Source of the DNA: Roseateles_B sp051857535
Lineage (GTDB): Bacteria > Pseudomonadota > Gammaproteobacteria > Burkholderiales > Burkholderiaceae_C
Direction: 5' to 3'
Assembly: GCF_051857535.1 (NCBI RefSeq)
Contig: NZ_JBPZGY010000005.1
Coordinates: 186,001-250,000 of the forward strand
DNA length: 64,000 bases
Below the pieces are notes generated by a model. That model saw only the letters and a program-made list of their open reading frames with translations. It searched no databases and had not been told where the DNA came from. The translations under genes were made by a program, and so were the position numbers. Below are positions 7,861 to 15,594 of the stretch, piece by piece. Numbering within the stretch: position 1 is the stretch's first letter; every line of letters starts with the position of its first letter.

Positions 7861-8939
7861 GCCGATAGCCTTTGTTCTTCTGCGTCGTCGTCGTTGGCCG
7901 CGTCCAGGGCGGGCGGGAGGTAGGGCAGGCGCTCGTGCTGGTCGGCCAGGGCGGCAAACCAGTCGGAGAGGGCCCGGACCTGCGCCTCGCAGCTGTCCAG
8001 CCGGTTCATGGCCTGGCGGAAATCCTCTCCGCCGGGCAGTGCCTTCACGGCCCAGGCGATGTGCTTGCGCGCGCTGCGCATGCCGCTGTCGCTGCCGTAG
8101 AGGCTGTAGTGGTCCTGTAGATGCTCCAGCAGCCAGTCGCGCGCCTCCAGCACCCGCGGTGCGGGGAGCTGCTCACCGGTGGCGAGGAAATGGGCGATCT
8201 CGCGGAAGATCCAGGGCCGGCCCTGGGCGGCGCGGCCCACCATCAGCGCATCGGCGCCGGTGTGCTGCAACACCTGCAGGGCCTTCTCGGGGCTGTCGAT
8301 GTCGCCGTTGGCGACCACGGGGATGCCCACCGCCGCCTTCACGCTGCGCAGGGTGTCGTACTCGGCCAGGCCCTTGTAGCCCTGCTCGCGGGTGCGACCG
8401 TGGATGGTCAGCATGGCGATGCCGGCGTCCTCGGCCATGCGGGCCAGGACGAGGGCATTGCGGGCCTCGGCGCTCCAGCCGGTGCGCATCTTCAGCGTCA
8501 CGGGCACGTCGAAAGGCCGGCAGGCCTCGACCACCGCGCGCACGATCTCCTGCGCCAGGGGCTCGTTCTGCATCAGGGCCGAGCCGGCCCATTTGTTGCA
8601 GACCTTCTTGGCGGGGCAGCCCATGTTGATGTCGATGATCTGAGCGCCACGCTGGATGTTGTAGACCGCGGCCTCGGCCATCATCTGGGCCTCGGTGCCG
8701 GCAATCTGCACGGCGATAGGGGCTGTCTCACCCTCGTGGTTGGCACGGCGCGAAGTCTTGAGGCTGTTCCAGAGGTCCTTGCGCGAAGTCACCATCTCGG
8801 AGACGGCATAGCCCGCGCCCAGACGCTTGCACAGCATGCGAAAAGGGCGGTCCGTCACCCCGGCCATGGGCGCCACGAACAGATTGTTCGGCAGCACATG
8901 GGCGCCTAGCCGCAGCGGTGTGGGCAGGATGGAGGGCAT
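7857..8939 (-). CDS. dusB: tRNA-dihydrouridine synthase B
   Basis: FMN-dependent enzyme that reduces specific uridines in the tRNA D-loop. I chose the ATG at 8939 (MPSILPTPLRLG), giving 360 residues; an upstream in-frame extension carries no homology. Motifs in order are LFVAPMAGVTDRPFRMLCK (near residue 21), the catalytic cysteine in INMGCPAKKVCNKWAGSAL (about residues 105-123), KMRTGW, TIHGRTREQGYKG and ANGDIDS...DALMVGRAAQGRPW. The C-terminal tail ends with an acidic, low-complexity segment. It is the first gene of a dusB-fis-purH run. Confidence 0.96.
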   Translation of the reverse strand: MPSILPTPLRLGAHVLPNNLFVAPMAGVTDRPFRMLCKRLGAGYAVSEMVTSRKDLWNSLKTSRRANHEGETAPIAVQIAGTEAQMMAEAAVYNIQRGAQIIDINMGCPAKKVCNKWAGSALMQNEPLAQEIVRAVVEACRPFDVPVTLKMRTGWSAEARNALVLARMAEDAGIAMLTIHGRTREQGYKGLAEYDTLRSVKAAVGIPVVANGDIDSPEKALQVLQHTGADALMVGRAAQGRPWIFREIAHFLATGEQLPAPRVLEARDWLLEHLQDHYSLYGSDSGMRSARKHIAWAVKALPGGEDFRQAMNRLDSCEAQVRALSDWFAALADQHERLPYLPPALDAANDDDAEEQRLSA

Positions 8940-8975
8940 GGGGAGGGGCTGGCGGCTGCTCAAAAAAGAGGCAAG

Positions 8976-8981
8976 ATTATA
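8976..8981 (-). promoter_or_regulatory. dusB: Candidate -10 element for dusB-fis-purH
   Basis: The minus strand carries a perfect TATAAT 37 bases upstream of the dusB start, in the only A/T-rich patch of this gap. No convincing TTGACA-like -35 is found at 16-18 bases, so this is a partial promoter call. Confidence 0.45.
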
Positions 8982-9107
8982 ACGCCCGCCACCCCGGAGG
9001 TCCGCGCAGGGCCGGTGCGGGCCCGGCATGAGGCCCCAGCGGATGACGTCCAGCGCGCAAACCTTCACGCACAGGCGCGCTGGCCGAGGCTCATGCCGGC
9101 CGCGCGG

Positions 9108-9923
9108 TCATTGCGCCGGCACGTTCTGCTTGCGCCAGAGCTGGATGGACTGGCTGATCCAGTCGTTCATCTGCGTGGTCTTGGAGAGCTTGTAGACGGC
9201 CCGCGCCAGCTTGCCGCGCAGCTCGGGCGTGTTGCAGGCAGACTTGTGCGAGAGCGTCAGGTACAGCGGCTCCTTGGCCACAGCACCCTCGAGCTGCTTG
9301 ACGTCGGTGATGGCCATCTTGGCCAGGAAGGCGTCGCCGGGGCTGTCCTCGTAGACCAGGTAGTCGGCGCGGCCCTTCTGCAGGATCTGGATGGCCTGCT
9401 CCAGGCTGGCCACCTGCGTGATCTTGAGGTTCTCGCGGGCGTAGCGGTCGAACTCCTCACCGAAGCTGTTGTTGATCACGGTGACGCCCTGGCGGCCCTG
9501 CAGATCGCCCCAACGGCGGTACTTGAGCTTGCTGCCGTCCTTGGTCCAGACCGCCGAGCGGGTGTCGCGGAAGGGCGGGTGGAAGTAATCCATGTACTCG
9601 GTGCGCGGCACGGTGAAGAAGGCGCCTGCGATCAGGTCCACCTTGCCGGCCCGCACCTCTTCCTGCACACGGCCCCAGGGGCCTACGTAACGGACTTCGA
9701 TGGGGATGCCAATCTCCTTGGACAGCCACTGCATCATCTCGGCGTTGGCGCCGACGAGCTTGCCTTCGTCTTCCGGGGCGCGCCACAGATAGGGCGGGTA
9801 CTGCGGGTTGCCGGAGGCCAGCAGGTGCTTGCAGCTGTCTTGTGCCATGGCTGGGTGGACCAGACCCAGCGTCGAGCCCAAGAGCCCGAAACAGACGAAC
9901 CCAGTCCTTGCGAAATTCAGCAT
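9108..9923 (-). CDS. Family 3 extracellular solute-binding protein
   Basis: 271 residues from the ATG at 9923, which has AGAGGTC upstream. A signal peptide (MLNFARTGFVCFGLLG...HPAMAQ, cut near residue 26) directs it to the periplasm. The mature part follows the SBP_bac_3 pattern: NPQYPPYLW, LVGANAEMMQWLSKEIGIP, VRAGKVDLIAGAFFTVPRTEYMDYFHPPF, then a second lobe with GVTVINNSFGEEFDRYA and ILQKGRADYLVYEDSPGDAF. These bind small polar ligands such as amino acids. No permease or ATPase gene is adjacent, so it may be an orphan receptor or act with a distant transporter. A four-base gap separates neither neighbour, so it appears to be a single transcription unit. Confidence 0.85.
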   Translation of the reverse strand: MLNFARTGFVCFGLLGSTLGLVHPAMAQDSCKHLLASGNPQYPPYLWRAPEDEGKLVGANAEMMQWLSKEIGIPIEVRYVGPWGRVQEEVRAGKVDLIAGAFFTVPRTEYMDYFHPPFRDTRSAVWTKDGSKLKYRRWGDLQGRQGVTVINNSFGEEFDRYARENLKITQVASLEQAIQILQKGRADYLVYEDSPGDAFLAKMAITDVKQLEGAVAKEPLYLTLSHKSACNTPELRGKLARAVYKLSKTTQMNDWISQSIQLWRKQNVPAQ

Positions 9924-10066
9924 TGCCCGTGACCTCTTTGATGGCCAAGCCCGGACAGGGTCGTACTGCCCCGGTCCAGTTGTGCGCTCCCTGAACCGCT
10001 GAGTGTGCATGCCTTCCGTCATGGCTGCAAGCCGATGGATCAGGGAACTGTGGCGTCCCTCGCATA

Positions 10067-10570
10067 ATGGCCCGCATGGAGCAATCGGTGATGGACGCGC
10101 TGGCCGCTGTGCTGGCTTATTTCTCCTTGCCTCAGGTGGGCCTGCCGGCGATCTTCGTGATTGCCCTGGTGTCGGCCACGCTGCTGCCGCTGGGGTCGGA
10201 GCCTGCTGTGCTGGCCTTGGTCAAACTGGAGCCGGCCCTGTTCTGGCCGGCCGTGCTGGTGGCCACGGCGGGCAATACCCTGGGCGGTGCCATCACCTGG
10301 GGCATGGGCTATGGCGCGGAGCGGCTCTATGAAGGGCGATCCCACCACAGCCCGGCCAACAAGGCCCTGCGCTGGCTGGAGCGCTTCGGGCCGCGGGCCT
10401 GCCTGCTGAGTTGGCTGCCCTTGGTGGGGGATCCCCTGTGCGCGGTGGCAGGCTGGCTGAAGCTGCCCTTCTGGCCTTGCCTGCTCTACATGAGCATGGG
10501 CAAGTTCCTGCGCTATCTCTGCATGACGGCCCTGCTGCTGTGGGTTTTCCCGGGCCAGTGGGGCGCTTGA
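10067..10570 (+). CDS. YqaA/DedA-like small membrane protein
   Basis: About 167 residues with several hydrophobic segments (about residues 12-45, 58-78, 112-135 and 142-162). The core EPAVLALVKLEP...AVLVATAGNTLGGAITWGMGYG and LLSWLPLVGDPLCAVAGWLKLPFW matches the SNARE-associated/VTT fold of YqaA proteins, inner-membrane relatives of DedA that are linked to lipid or ion homeostasis. No strong ribosome site marks the start. ATGs at 10076 and 10091 are alternatives. No function beyond family can be assigned. Confidence 0.8.
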   Translation: MARMEQSVMDALAAVLAYFSLPQVGLPAIFVIALVSATLLPLGSEPAVLALVKLEPALFWPAVLVATAGNTLGGAITWGMGYGAERLYEGRSHHSPANKALRWLERFGPRACLLSWLPLVGDPLCAVAGWLKLPFWPCLLYMSMGKFLRYLCMTALLLWVFPGQWGA

Positions 10571-10699
10571 TGCGGCTCAAAGGCGGCCACAATCGCAGCC
10601 ACGAGTGGCCGGCCGCCTGGATGCCGCCGGCCGGGCGTCGAGGAAGCGCCCTTTCATGAATGACGATGGCCGCGCTGCCATCGGACAAGAGACAAGACC

Positions 10700-12187
10700 A
10701 TGAGCAAGACCGCCTATCAAACGCTGTGCGCACGCCATGTGCGCATGCACCGCCTGTCCCATCTGCACTCGATCGCGTCCTGGGACCAGTCAGCCAACAT
10801 GCCTGTCAAGGGCAACGAGGCCCGCTCTCTGGCTCTGGCCGAGATGGGGGGGCTCCTGCACCAACTGGCCACCGAGCCCGAACTCCAGCGCCTGCTGGAG
10901 GCTGCAGCGCAGGAGGAACTCGACGACATCGAGCGCGCCAACCTGCGTGAGATGCAGCGCGCCTGGCGCGCCAGCAATGCGCTGCCGCAGGCGTTGGTCG
11001 AGGCCAAGAGCCTGGCCAACTCGCGCTGCGAGCATGCCTGGCGCAGCCAGCGCCCCGCCAATGACTGGGCTGGCTATGCCGAGAACCTGCGCGAGGTCGT
11101 GCGCCTGGCCCGCGAGGAGGCCCGCTGCCTCTCGGCGGTGACAGGTCTTGCCCCCTACGACGCCCTCATGGACCAGTACGAGCCCGGCATGCGCTCGGCC
11201 GAGGTGGATCGCGTCTTCGGCGATCTGCGCCAGTGGCTGCCTGGCCTGATCCGCGACGTGCTGGAGAAACAATCGCGAGAGGCGGTGGTCCGCCCGGTGC
11301 CGCCTTTCGCGCAGGCGGCCCAGAAGGCCCTGGGCCACGACGCCATGCAGTTGATGGGTTTCGACTTCGAGGCCGGCCGCCTGGACGAGAGCGCCCACCC
11401 CTTCTGCGGCGGCGTGCCCGAGGACGTGCGCATGACCACGCGCTATCGCGAGGACGACTTCCTGCCCAGCCTGATGGGCACCATCCACGAGACCGGCCAC
11501 GGCCGCTACGAGCAGAACCTGCGGCGCGACTGGCTGGGCCTGCCCATCGCCAATGCGCGCTCCATGGGCCTGCACGAAAGCCAGAGCCTCTCCTTCGAGA
11601 TGCAGCTGGGCAGCCACCCCGGCTTCGCCGGCCTGCTGCGCCCCTTGCTGCTGAAGCACCTGGGCGATCAGCCGGCCTTCGAGGTGGGCAATCTGCACCG
11701 CCTGCTGACCCGTGTGAAGCCCGGCTACATCCGCGTCGATGCCGACGAGGTCACCTACCCGGCCCATGTGATCCTGCGCTACGAAATCGAGCGCCCGCTG
11801 ATCGAGGGCCAGATCGAGGTGGACGACATCCCCGCCCTGTGGGACGCCAAGATGCAGGAGCTGCTGGGCCTGGACACCCGCGGCAACTTCAGCGACGGCC
11901 CCATGCAGGACGTGCACTGGGGCGCCGGCCTCTTCGGCTACTTCCCCTGCTACACCCTGGGCGCCATGTACGCCGCCCAGTTCTTCGCGGCCATGCGGCG
12001 CGAGACCCCGGACCTGGACGCCCGCATCGTGCGCGGCGAGCTGGGCCTGGTCTTCGACTGGCTGCGCAGCCGCATCTGGAGCGAAGGCAGCCGCTGGGAG
12101 ACCCCGGAGCTGGTGCGTCGCGCCAGCGGCGAGCCGCTCAACCCGACGCACTTCCAGGCTCATCTGCGCGCCCGCTACCTGGGCTGA
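10700..12187 (+). CDS. M32 family metallocarboxypeptidase
   Basis: 495 residues, typical of the thermostable carboxypeptidase (Taq) family, which removes C-terminal residues from peptides in the cytoplasm. The zinc site HETGH lies at residues 263-267. It is followed by the M32-specific blocks GLHESQSLSFE (about residue 291) and VDADEVTYPAHVILRYEIE (about residue 348). No signal peptide is present. The gene stands alone between a membrane protein and a strong terminator at 12207-12234. Confidence 0.95.
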   Translation: MSKTAYQTLCARHVRMHRLSHLHSIASWDQSANMPVKGNEARSLALAEMGGLLHQLATEPELQRLLEAAAQEELDDIERANLREMQRAWRASNALPQALVEAKSLANSRCEHAWRSQRPANDWAGYAENLREVVRLAREEARCLSAVTGLAPYDALMDQYEPGMRSAEVDRVFGDLRQWLPGLIRDVLEKQSREAVVRPVPPFAQAAQKALGHDAMQLMGFDFEAGRLDESAHPFCGGVPEDVRMTTRYREDDFLPSLMGTIHETGHGRYEQNLRRDWLGLPIANARSMGLHESQSLSFEMQLGSHPGFAGLLRPLLLKHLGDQPAFEVGNLHRLLTRVKPGYIRVDADEVTYPAHVILRYEIERPLIEGQIEVDDIPALWDAKMQELLGLDTRGNFSDGPMQDVHWGAGLFGYFPCYTLGAMYAAQFFAAMRRETPDLDARIVRGELGLVFDWLRSRIWSEGSRWETPELVRRASGEPLNPTHFQAHLRARYLG

Positions 12188-12206
12188 GAACCTGCGCCGA
12201 AAACAA

Positions 12207-12234
12207 GAAGAGGCCCCACACACGGGGCCTCTTC
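12207..12234 (+). terminator. Intrinsic terminator after the carboxypeptidase gene
   Basis: Perfect 11-bp arms (GAAGAGGCCCC and GGGGCCTCTTC) enclose loop ACACAC, 19 bases after the stop codon. They are followed by TCGCTTCTTCT. An A-rich run precedes the stem, so the hairpin could also serve the convergent PEP-CTERM gene. Confidence 0.8.
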
Positions 12235-12329
12235 TCGCTTCTTCTAATGGAACAGCAGCTCGGAGCTGCAGGCTGCGGGTGGGGCCCGCTCTATCTACCC
12301 AACGACGTCTCTTGTACTTGTCCTGAAAT

Positions 12330-12950
12330 TCAAGCCTTGCGGCGGCGTGCCGCGAACAGGGCACCAGCAGCCATGGCCAGCAGGGCCAGGCTGCCGGGCT
12401 CGGGCACGGTGCTCCTGGCAGCGGCCGGCAACTGGGTGATGGACACGGCGTCCAGCGAGGTGCCCATGCCGTCGGAGCTGCCCGAGGCGCCCAGGCGCAG
12501 GGTGGTGCTGGTGCTGGTGGCCACGAAGTCCTGCTCGAACTGGGTCCAGGCCGTGACGGTGTTGTTGCCGACCACGCCATTCAGGGCATCGACCTGCCAG
12601 CTGATGCCATTGCTGCTGGCGCCCAGTTGGTCAGGACGGTTGGCCCACATGAAGCTCAGGTGGTAGGTTTGCCCGACGGTGGTCGTGAAGGTCTGGGAGA
12701 TCCAGCTGTTGCGACTGGTGTCCAGCTCGACGAAGTTCAGGCCGGCGAAGGCCGACCCCGCGACGTTGTGGCGCACCTCGACGTTCTGCGGGCCGATGGT
12801 CCAGCCGCTCAGGCTGCCGAGGGTGGTCCAACTGCCATTGGCCAGCGAGACGGACTCGAAGCTGCCATTGCTGATCAGGTTGACCGGCGTGGCCTGGGCC
12901 AGCAGGGAGGCGGCGCTCAGGCCGAGGGCGATGAGGAACTTCTTGGACAC
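12330..12950 (-). CDS. PEP-CTERM sorted exported protein (DUF642-like)
   Basis: About 206 residues. It has a signal peptide (SKKFLIALGLSAASLLAQA) and a beta-rich lectin-like body beginning NLISNGSFE and containing GSLSGWTI, typical of DUF642/choice-of-anchor proteins. It ends in a full PEP-CTERM tail: VPEPGS, a hydrophobic helix, then RRRKA. Such proteins are exported, cleaved by an exosortase and linked to extracellular polysaccharide. No exosortase gene is in the window. The start is uncertain: GTG at 12950 gives the usual VSKKF beginning, while a GTG at 12974 adds eight residues. Neither has a clear ribosome site. Confidence 0.88.
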   Translation of the reverse strand: MSKKFLIALGLSAASLLAQATPVNLISNGSFESVSLANGSWTTLGSLSGWTIGPQNVEVRHNVAGSAFAGLNFVELDTSRNSWISQTFTTTVGQTYHLSFMWANRPDQLGASSNGISWQVDALNGVVGNNTVTAWTQFEQDFVATSTSTTLRLGASGSSDGMGTSLDAVSITQLPAAARSTVPEPGSLALLAMAAGALFAARRRKA

Positions 12951-13096
12951 GGATTCAACAGCTGAAAGAAACACCAGCGGTGCGATGGCGCCATTGTTCT
13001 TTGAGTTGTTCAGCCGGAGGCCCCCTCAGCCTGTGGGGTCAGGCCTTGTGGGCTGTGAAGCCCTTCACGCGGACCTCGCCTTTCGACATCCTGTGT

Positions 13097-14401
13097 TCAG
13101 GGCGTGCGCACGCCATGCCTTGATTCGAGCAGGCTCAGGGCCTGATCCAGGCGTGCCATGGCGATGGCCGCGCGGCTGGGCTGCTTGAGCGCCCCCGGTA
13201 CTAGTTCACGCTTGCTGTCGCACAGGCGATCGATGCGCAGGGTCAGGCCGTGGCGCGCCAACTGGGGGGTCAGGTCTTGCGCGCGCTCCAGCAACTGGCG
13301 GCGCGTGGCCTGGTAGGCGTGCTCGGCCAGATGGCGGCGCTGCGAGTAGCTGAAGGTGTTGGCCATGAAGAGCTCGGCATCCCGCTTGCTGGGCTCGAAG
13401 AGCAGGATGTCGGTGCCCGGATGACTGCGCGCATAGCCCTTCATGCCCAGTTCCAGGCGGGAATGGATCAGCGAGCGAAGCGTCTGGGACAGCACCACCG
13501 GCAGGCCGCCGTCGACCAGGCGCGGGATGCGCTGGCCCTTGGGGCGGCTGCTGCGGTGCGGCTCGTGTTCCTGCACGCCGGGCTCGCCCTCGTAGGGCAC
13601 CAGCGGGTTCAGGCACAGCAGCAGGTCCAGGCCTTCCTGCAGCAGCACGGAGGCGTGGATGGTCTTCTTGAGGGCGCCGTCCACGTAGAAGCGGCCGTCT
13701 ATCTCCACGGGCGGGAACAGGCCGGGCAGGGCGGCGCTGGCCTGCACGGCCTTGGAGACGGGCACATGGTCCCAGCCCGGCAGGCCGAAGGGCACGGCCT
13801 CGCCGCTGTCGAGGTCGGTGGCCACCAGGACCAGGCGGTGGCGCAGTTCGCGGAAGTCGTCGCTGCGGCCAGGGCGGCTGAACTGCGCGTGCAGTTGCTC
13901 GGCCAGGGCCTCGCCGGACAGCAGCCCCGCCGGCAGGGCGCGGCCCAGGCGCTCGAAGGCCCCCAGCACGGAGCGGCCCTGCACCAGGGTCTGCCACAGG
14001 GCTGTGCCGACCAGCTCTGGCACCGTGCGCAGGCGGCGCCAGTATTCGTCCCAGGCCGGATGCAGCAGGACCGAGGGGTCGAAGCTGTCGGGCGAGCGGG
14101 CGCTGTTCTCGATGAAGGCCTCGGAGAGATCGCGCGGCGAGAGACCGTTGATCAGGCCCGCGGCGATGAAGCCGCCTGCGCTGACGCCGATGTAGCTGTC
14201 GCAATTGCGCAGGTCCAGGCCTTCGATGGATTCTTCCAGCGCGCACAGCGCGCCGATCTCGTAGATCGCGCCCAGCGGCCCGCCGCCGGCCAGCGCCAGG
14301 CCGATGCGCGGTCCGCCCTTGGGCTGGTCAGCGCGCCGCCGCCGGGGCGCCGCAGGAGCGGCAGGGACCTTCGGGGTGCTGGTGCGGGAACGGGCGTTCA
14401 T
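13097..14401 (-). CDS. Patatin-like phospholipase
   Basis: 434 residues from the ATG at 14401; a TTG at 14431 would add ten. After a basic, Pro/Ala-rich N-terminus, the patatin fold begins with the oxyanion motif LALAGGGPLGAIYEIGAL (about residues 35-52). The nucleophile elbow GVSAGG has its Ser at about residue 74, and the catalytic Asp is in YVDGALKK (about residue 233). The long C-terminal region ends in a helical segment. It hydrolyses acyl esters of phospholipids or neutral lipids. A copy of the GGGGTCAGGTCTTGC word (13266-13280) is part of the coding sequence, read as QDLTPQL. Confidence 0.9.
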   Translation of the reverse strand: MNARSRTSTPKVPAAPAAPRRRRADQPKGGPRIGLALAGGGPLGAIYEIGALCALEESIEGLDLRNCDSYIGVSAGGFIAAGLINGLSPRDLSEAFIENSARSPDSFDPSVLLHPAWDEYWRRLRTVPELVGTALWQTLVQGRSVLGAFERLGRALPAGLLSGEALAEQLHAQFSRPGRSDDFRELRHRLVLVATDLDSGEAVPFGLPGWDHVPVSKAVQASAALPGLFPPVEIDGRFYVDGALKKTIHASVLLQEGLDLLLCLNPLVPYEGEPGVQEHEPHRSSRPKGQRIPRLVDGGLPVVLSQTLRSLIHSRLELGMKGYARSHPGTDILLFEPSKRDAELFMANTFSYSQRRHLAEHAYQATRRQLLERAQDLTPQLARHGLTLRIDRLCDSKRELVPGALKQPSRAAIAMARLDQALSLLESRHGVRTP

Positions 14402-14522
14402 GCGATGGCGGATCCTGTTTGTCTCGCTCAAGAAATGGACAAGCCGCCTCGATGAGCCTCGCCCCGTTGGATCGGGACTGGCGCGAGGCGGCTGGTCTGG
14501 GGGCGCTCTGTGGGCGCCTTGC

Positions 14523-14544
14523 GGGCCCGGTCATGGCCGGGCCC
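14523..14544 (-). terminator. GC-rich hairpin after the phasin gene
   Basis: Arms GGGCCCGG and CCGGGCCC enclose TCATGG, about 20 bases past the phasin stop codon on the minus strand. There is no T-tract, so it may act as a weak terminator or an mRNA 3'-end stabiliser. Confidence 0.5.
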
Positions 14545-14565
14545 TGATGTGGCTTGCCGTGGCAA

Positions 14566-15330
14566 TCAGGCCTGGGTGGCCTCGGCGGTCGGGGCTGCCG
14601 GTGCCGGTGCAGCCGGCTTGGCGGCCGCCTTGCGGGCGGGCTTGGCGGCGGACTTGAACACGGCTTCCTTCGCCGCAGGCTTGGTGGCCGGCTTGGCAGC
14701 TGCCTTCTTTGCAGCAGGCTTGGCAGCCGCCTTCACGGCAGCCTTCTTGGGCGCAGCCTTGGGAGCAGCCTTGGCCGCGGGCTTGGCGGCAGCCTTGGTT
14801 GCGGGCTTGGCCGCGGGCTTGGCGACAGCCTTGGCTGCAGGCTTTGCCGCGGACGCCTTCCTGGCTGGCTTTTTGGCCGGGACGATGCCCACGGCGGCAC
14901 TCAGCGCGTCGATGCGGGCGATCAACTGCTCCACATCCTTGCTGCTGGGCACGCCCAGGCGGTTCAGGGCGCGGGCCACGCGCTCCTCGAAGATGGTTTC
15001 CAGCTTGTCCCAGTGCTGGCCGGCCTTGGCGCCGACTTCACCGGCCATGCCACTCATCTTGTTGGCCACGGCGCCGAGCTTTTCCTCGGCGGCAGACTGG
15101 GTCTTCTTCTGCAGCTTCATGCCTTCCTTCACCAGGGTTTCGAAGACCTTGCCGCCTTCGCCCTGAGCCTTGGAGAAGGCGCCCAGGCCGGCCGCCCAGA
15201 TCTGCTGTGCGGAATCCTTGATCGTCTGGGCCACCTGGTTGTCCAGCAGGCCGGCGGGCAGTGCACCACCGAAAGCGCTGTTGGCGGAGGCCTTGTTCTT
15301 GGCAGCCATTTTCTGCAGCTTCTTGACCAT
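14566..15330 (-). CDS. Phasin family protein with histone H1-like tail (PhaI/PhaF type)
   Basis: 254 residues from the ATG at 15330, with a purine-rich AAGAAAAGGACTC stretch upstream. Residues 1-150 form the amphipathic helical phasin domain (IWAAGLGAFSKAQGEGGKVFETLVKEG, then VEQLIARIDALSAAVG), which coats polyhydroxyalkanoate granules. Residues 150-254 are an Ala/Lys/Pro repeat tail (AAKPAAKAVAKPAAKPATKA...) of the kind in PhaF, which binds DNA non-specifically and spreads granules along the nucleoid. It is divergent from the fatty acyl-CoA reductase gene, which places two lipid-storage functions next to each other. Confidence 0.9.
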   Translation of the reverse strand: MVKKLQKMAAKNKASANSAFGGALPAGLLDNQVAQTIKDSAQQIWAAGLGAFSKAQGEGGKVFETLVKEGMKLQKKTQSAAEEKLGAVANKMSGMAGEVGAKAGQHWDKLETIFEERVARALNRLGVPSSKDVEQLIARIDALSAAVGIVPAKKPARKASAAKPAAKAVAKPAAKPATKAAAKPAAKAAPKAAPKKAAVKAAAKPAAKKAAAKPATKPAAKEAVFKSAAKPARKAAAKPAAPAPAAPTAEATQA

Positions 15331-15594
15331 TGTTGAGTCCTTTTCTTGAGGTGGAACTACGCGAGAGTCGCTGAAACTTTCCACGCGGCATTGTGGCGCC
15401 AGCGCAGGCCCTCCAGCAGGGATGGAACCACTATAGGCCCGGCCACACGGCGCCGCTTGCCCAATCCTAGTGTGCGGTCTCTATGCTCTAGAGTCGGCCC
15501 TGGGGAAAGCGCGCAGCGGTGAAACCCGGGGTTTGGACAAGAATCAGCCGACACCTCCCTCCCACAGGCCAATCAAGAACACAGGAGAGACACG

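Noticed and set aside
5996..7957. Extended 653-codon reading of purH
   Set aside because: The extra N-terminal part overlaps fis in another frame and has no PurH homology. The ATG at 7576 gives the normal length.
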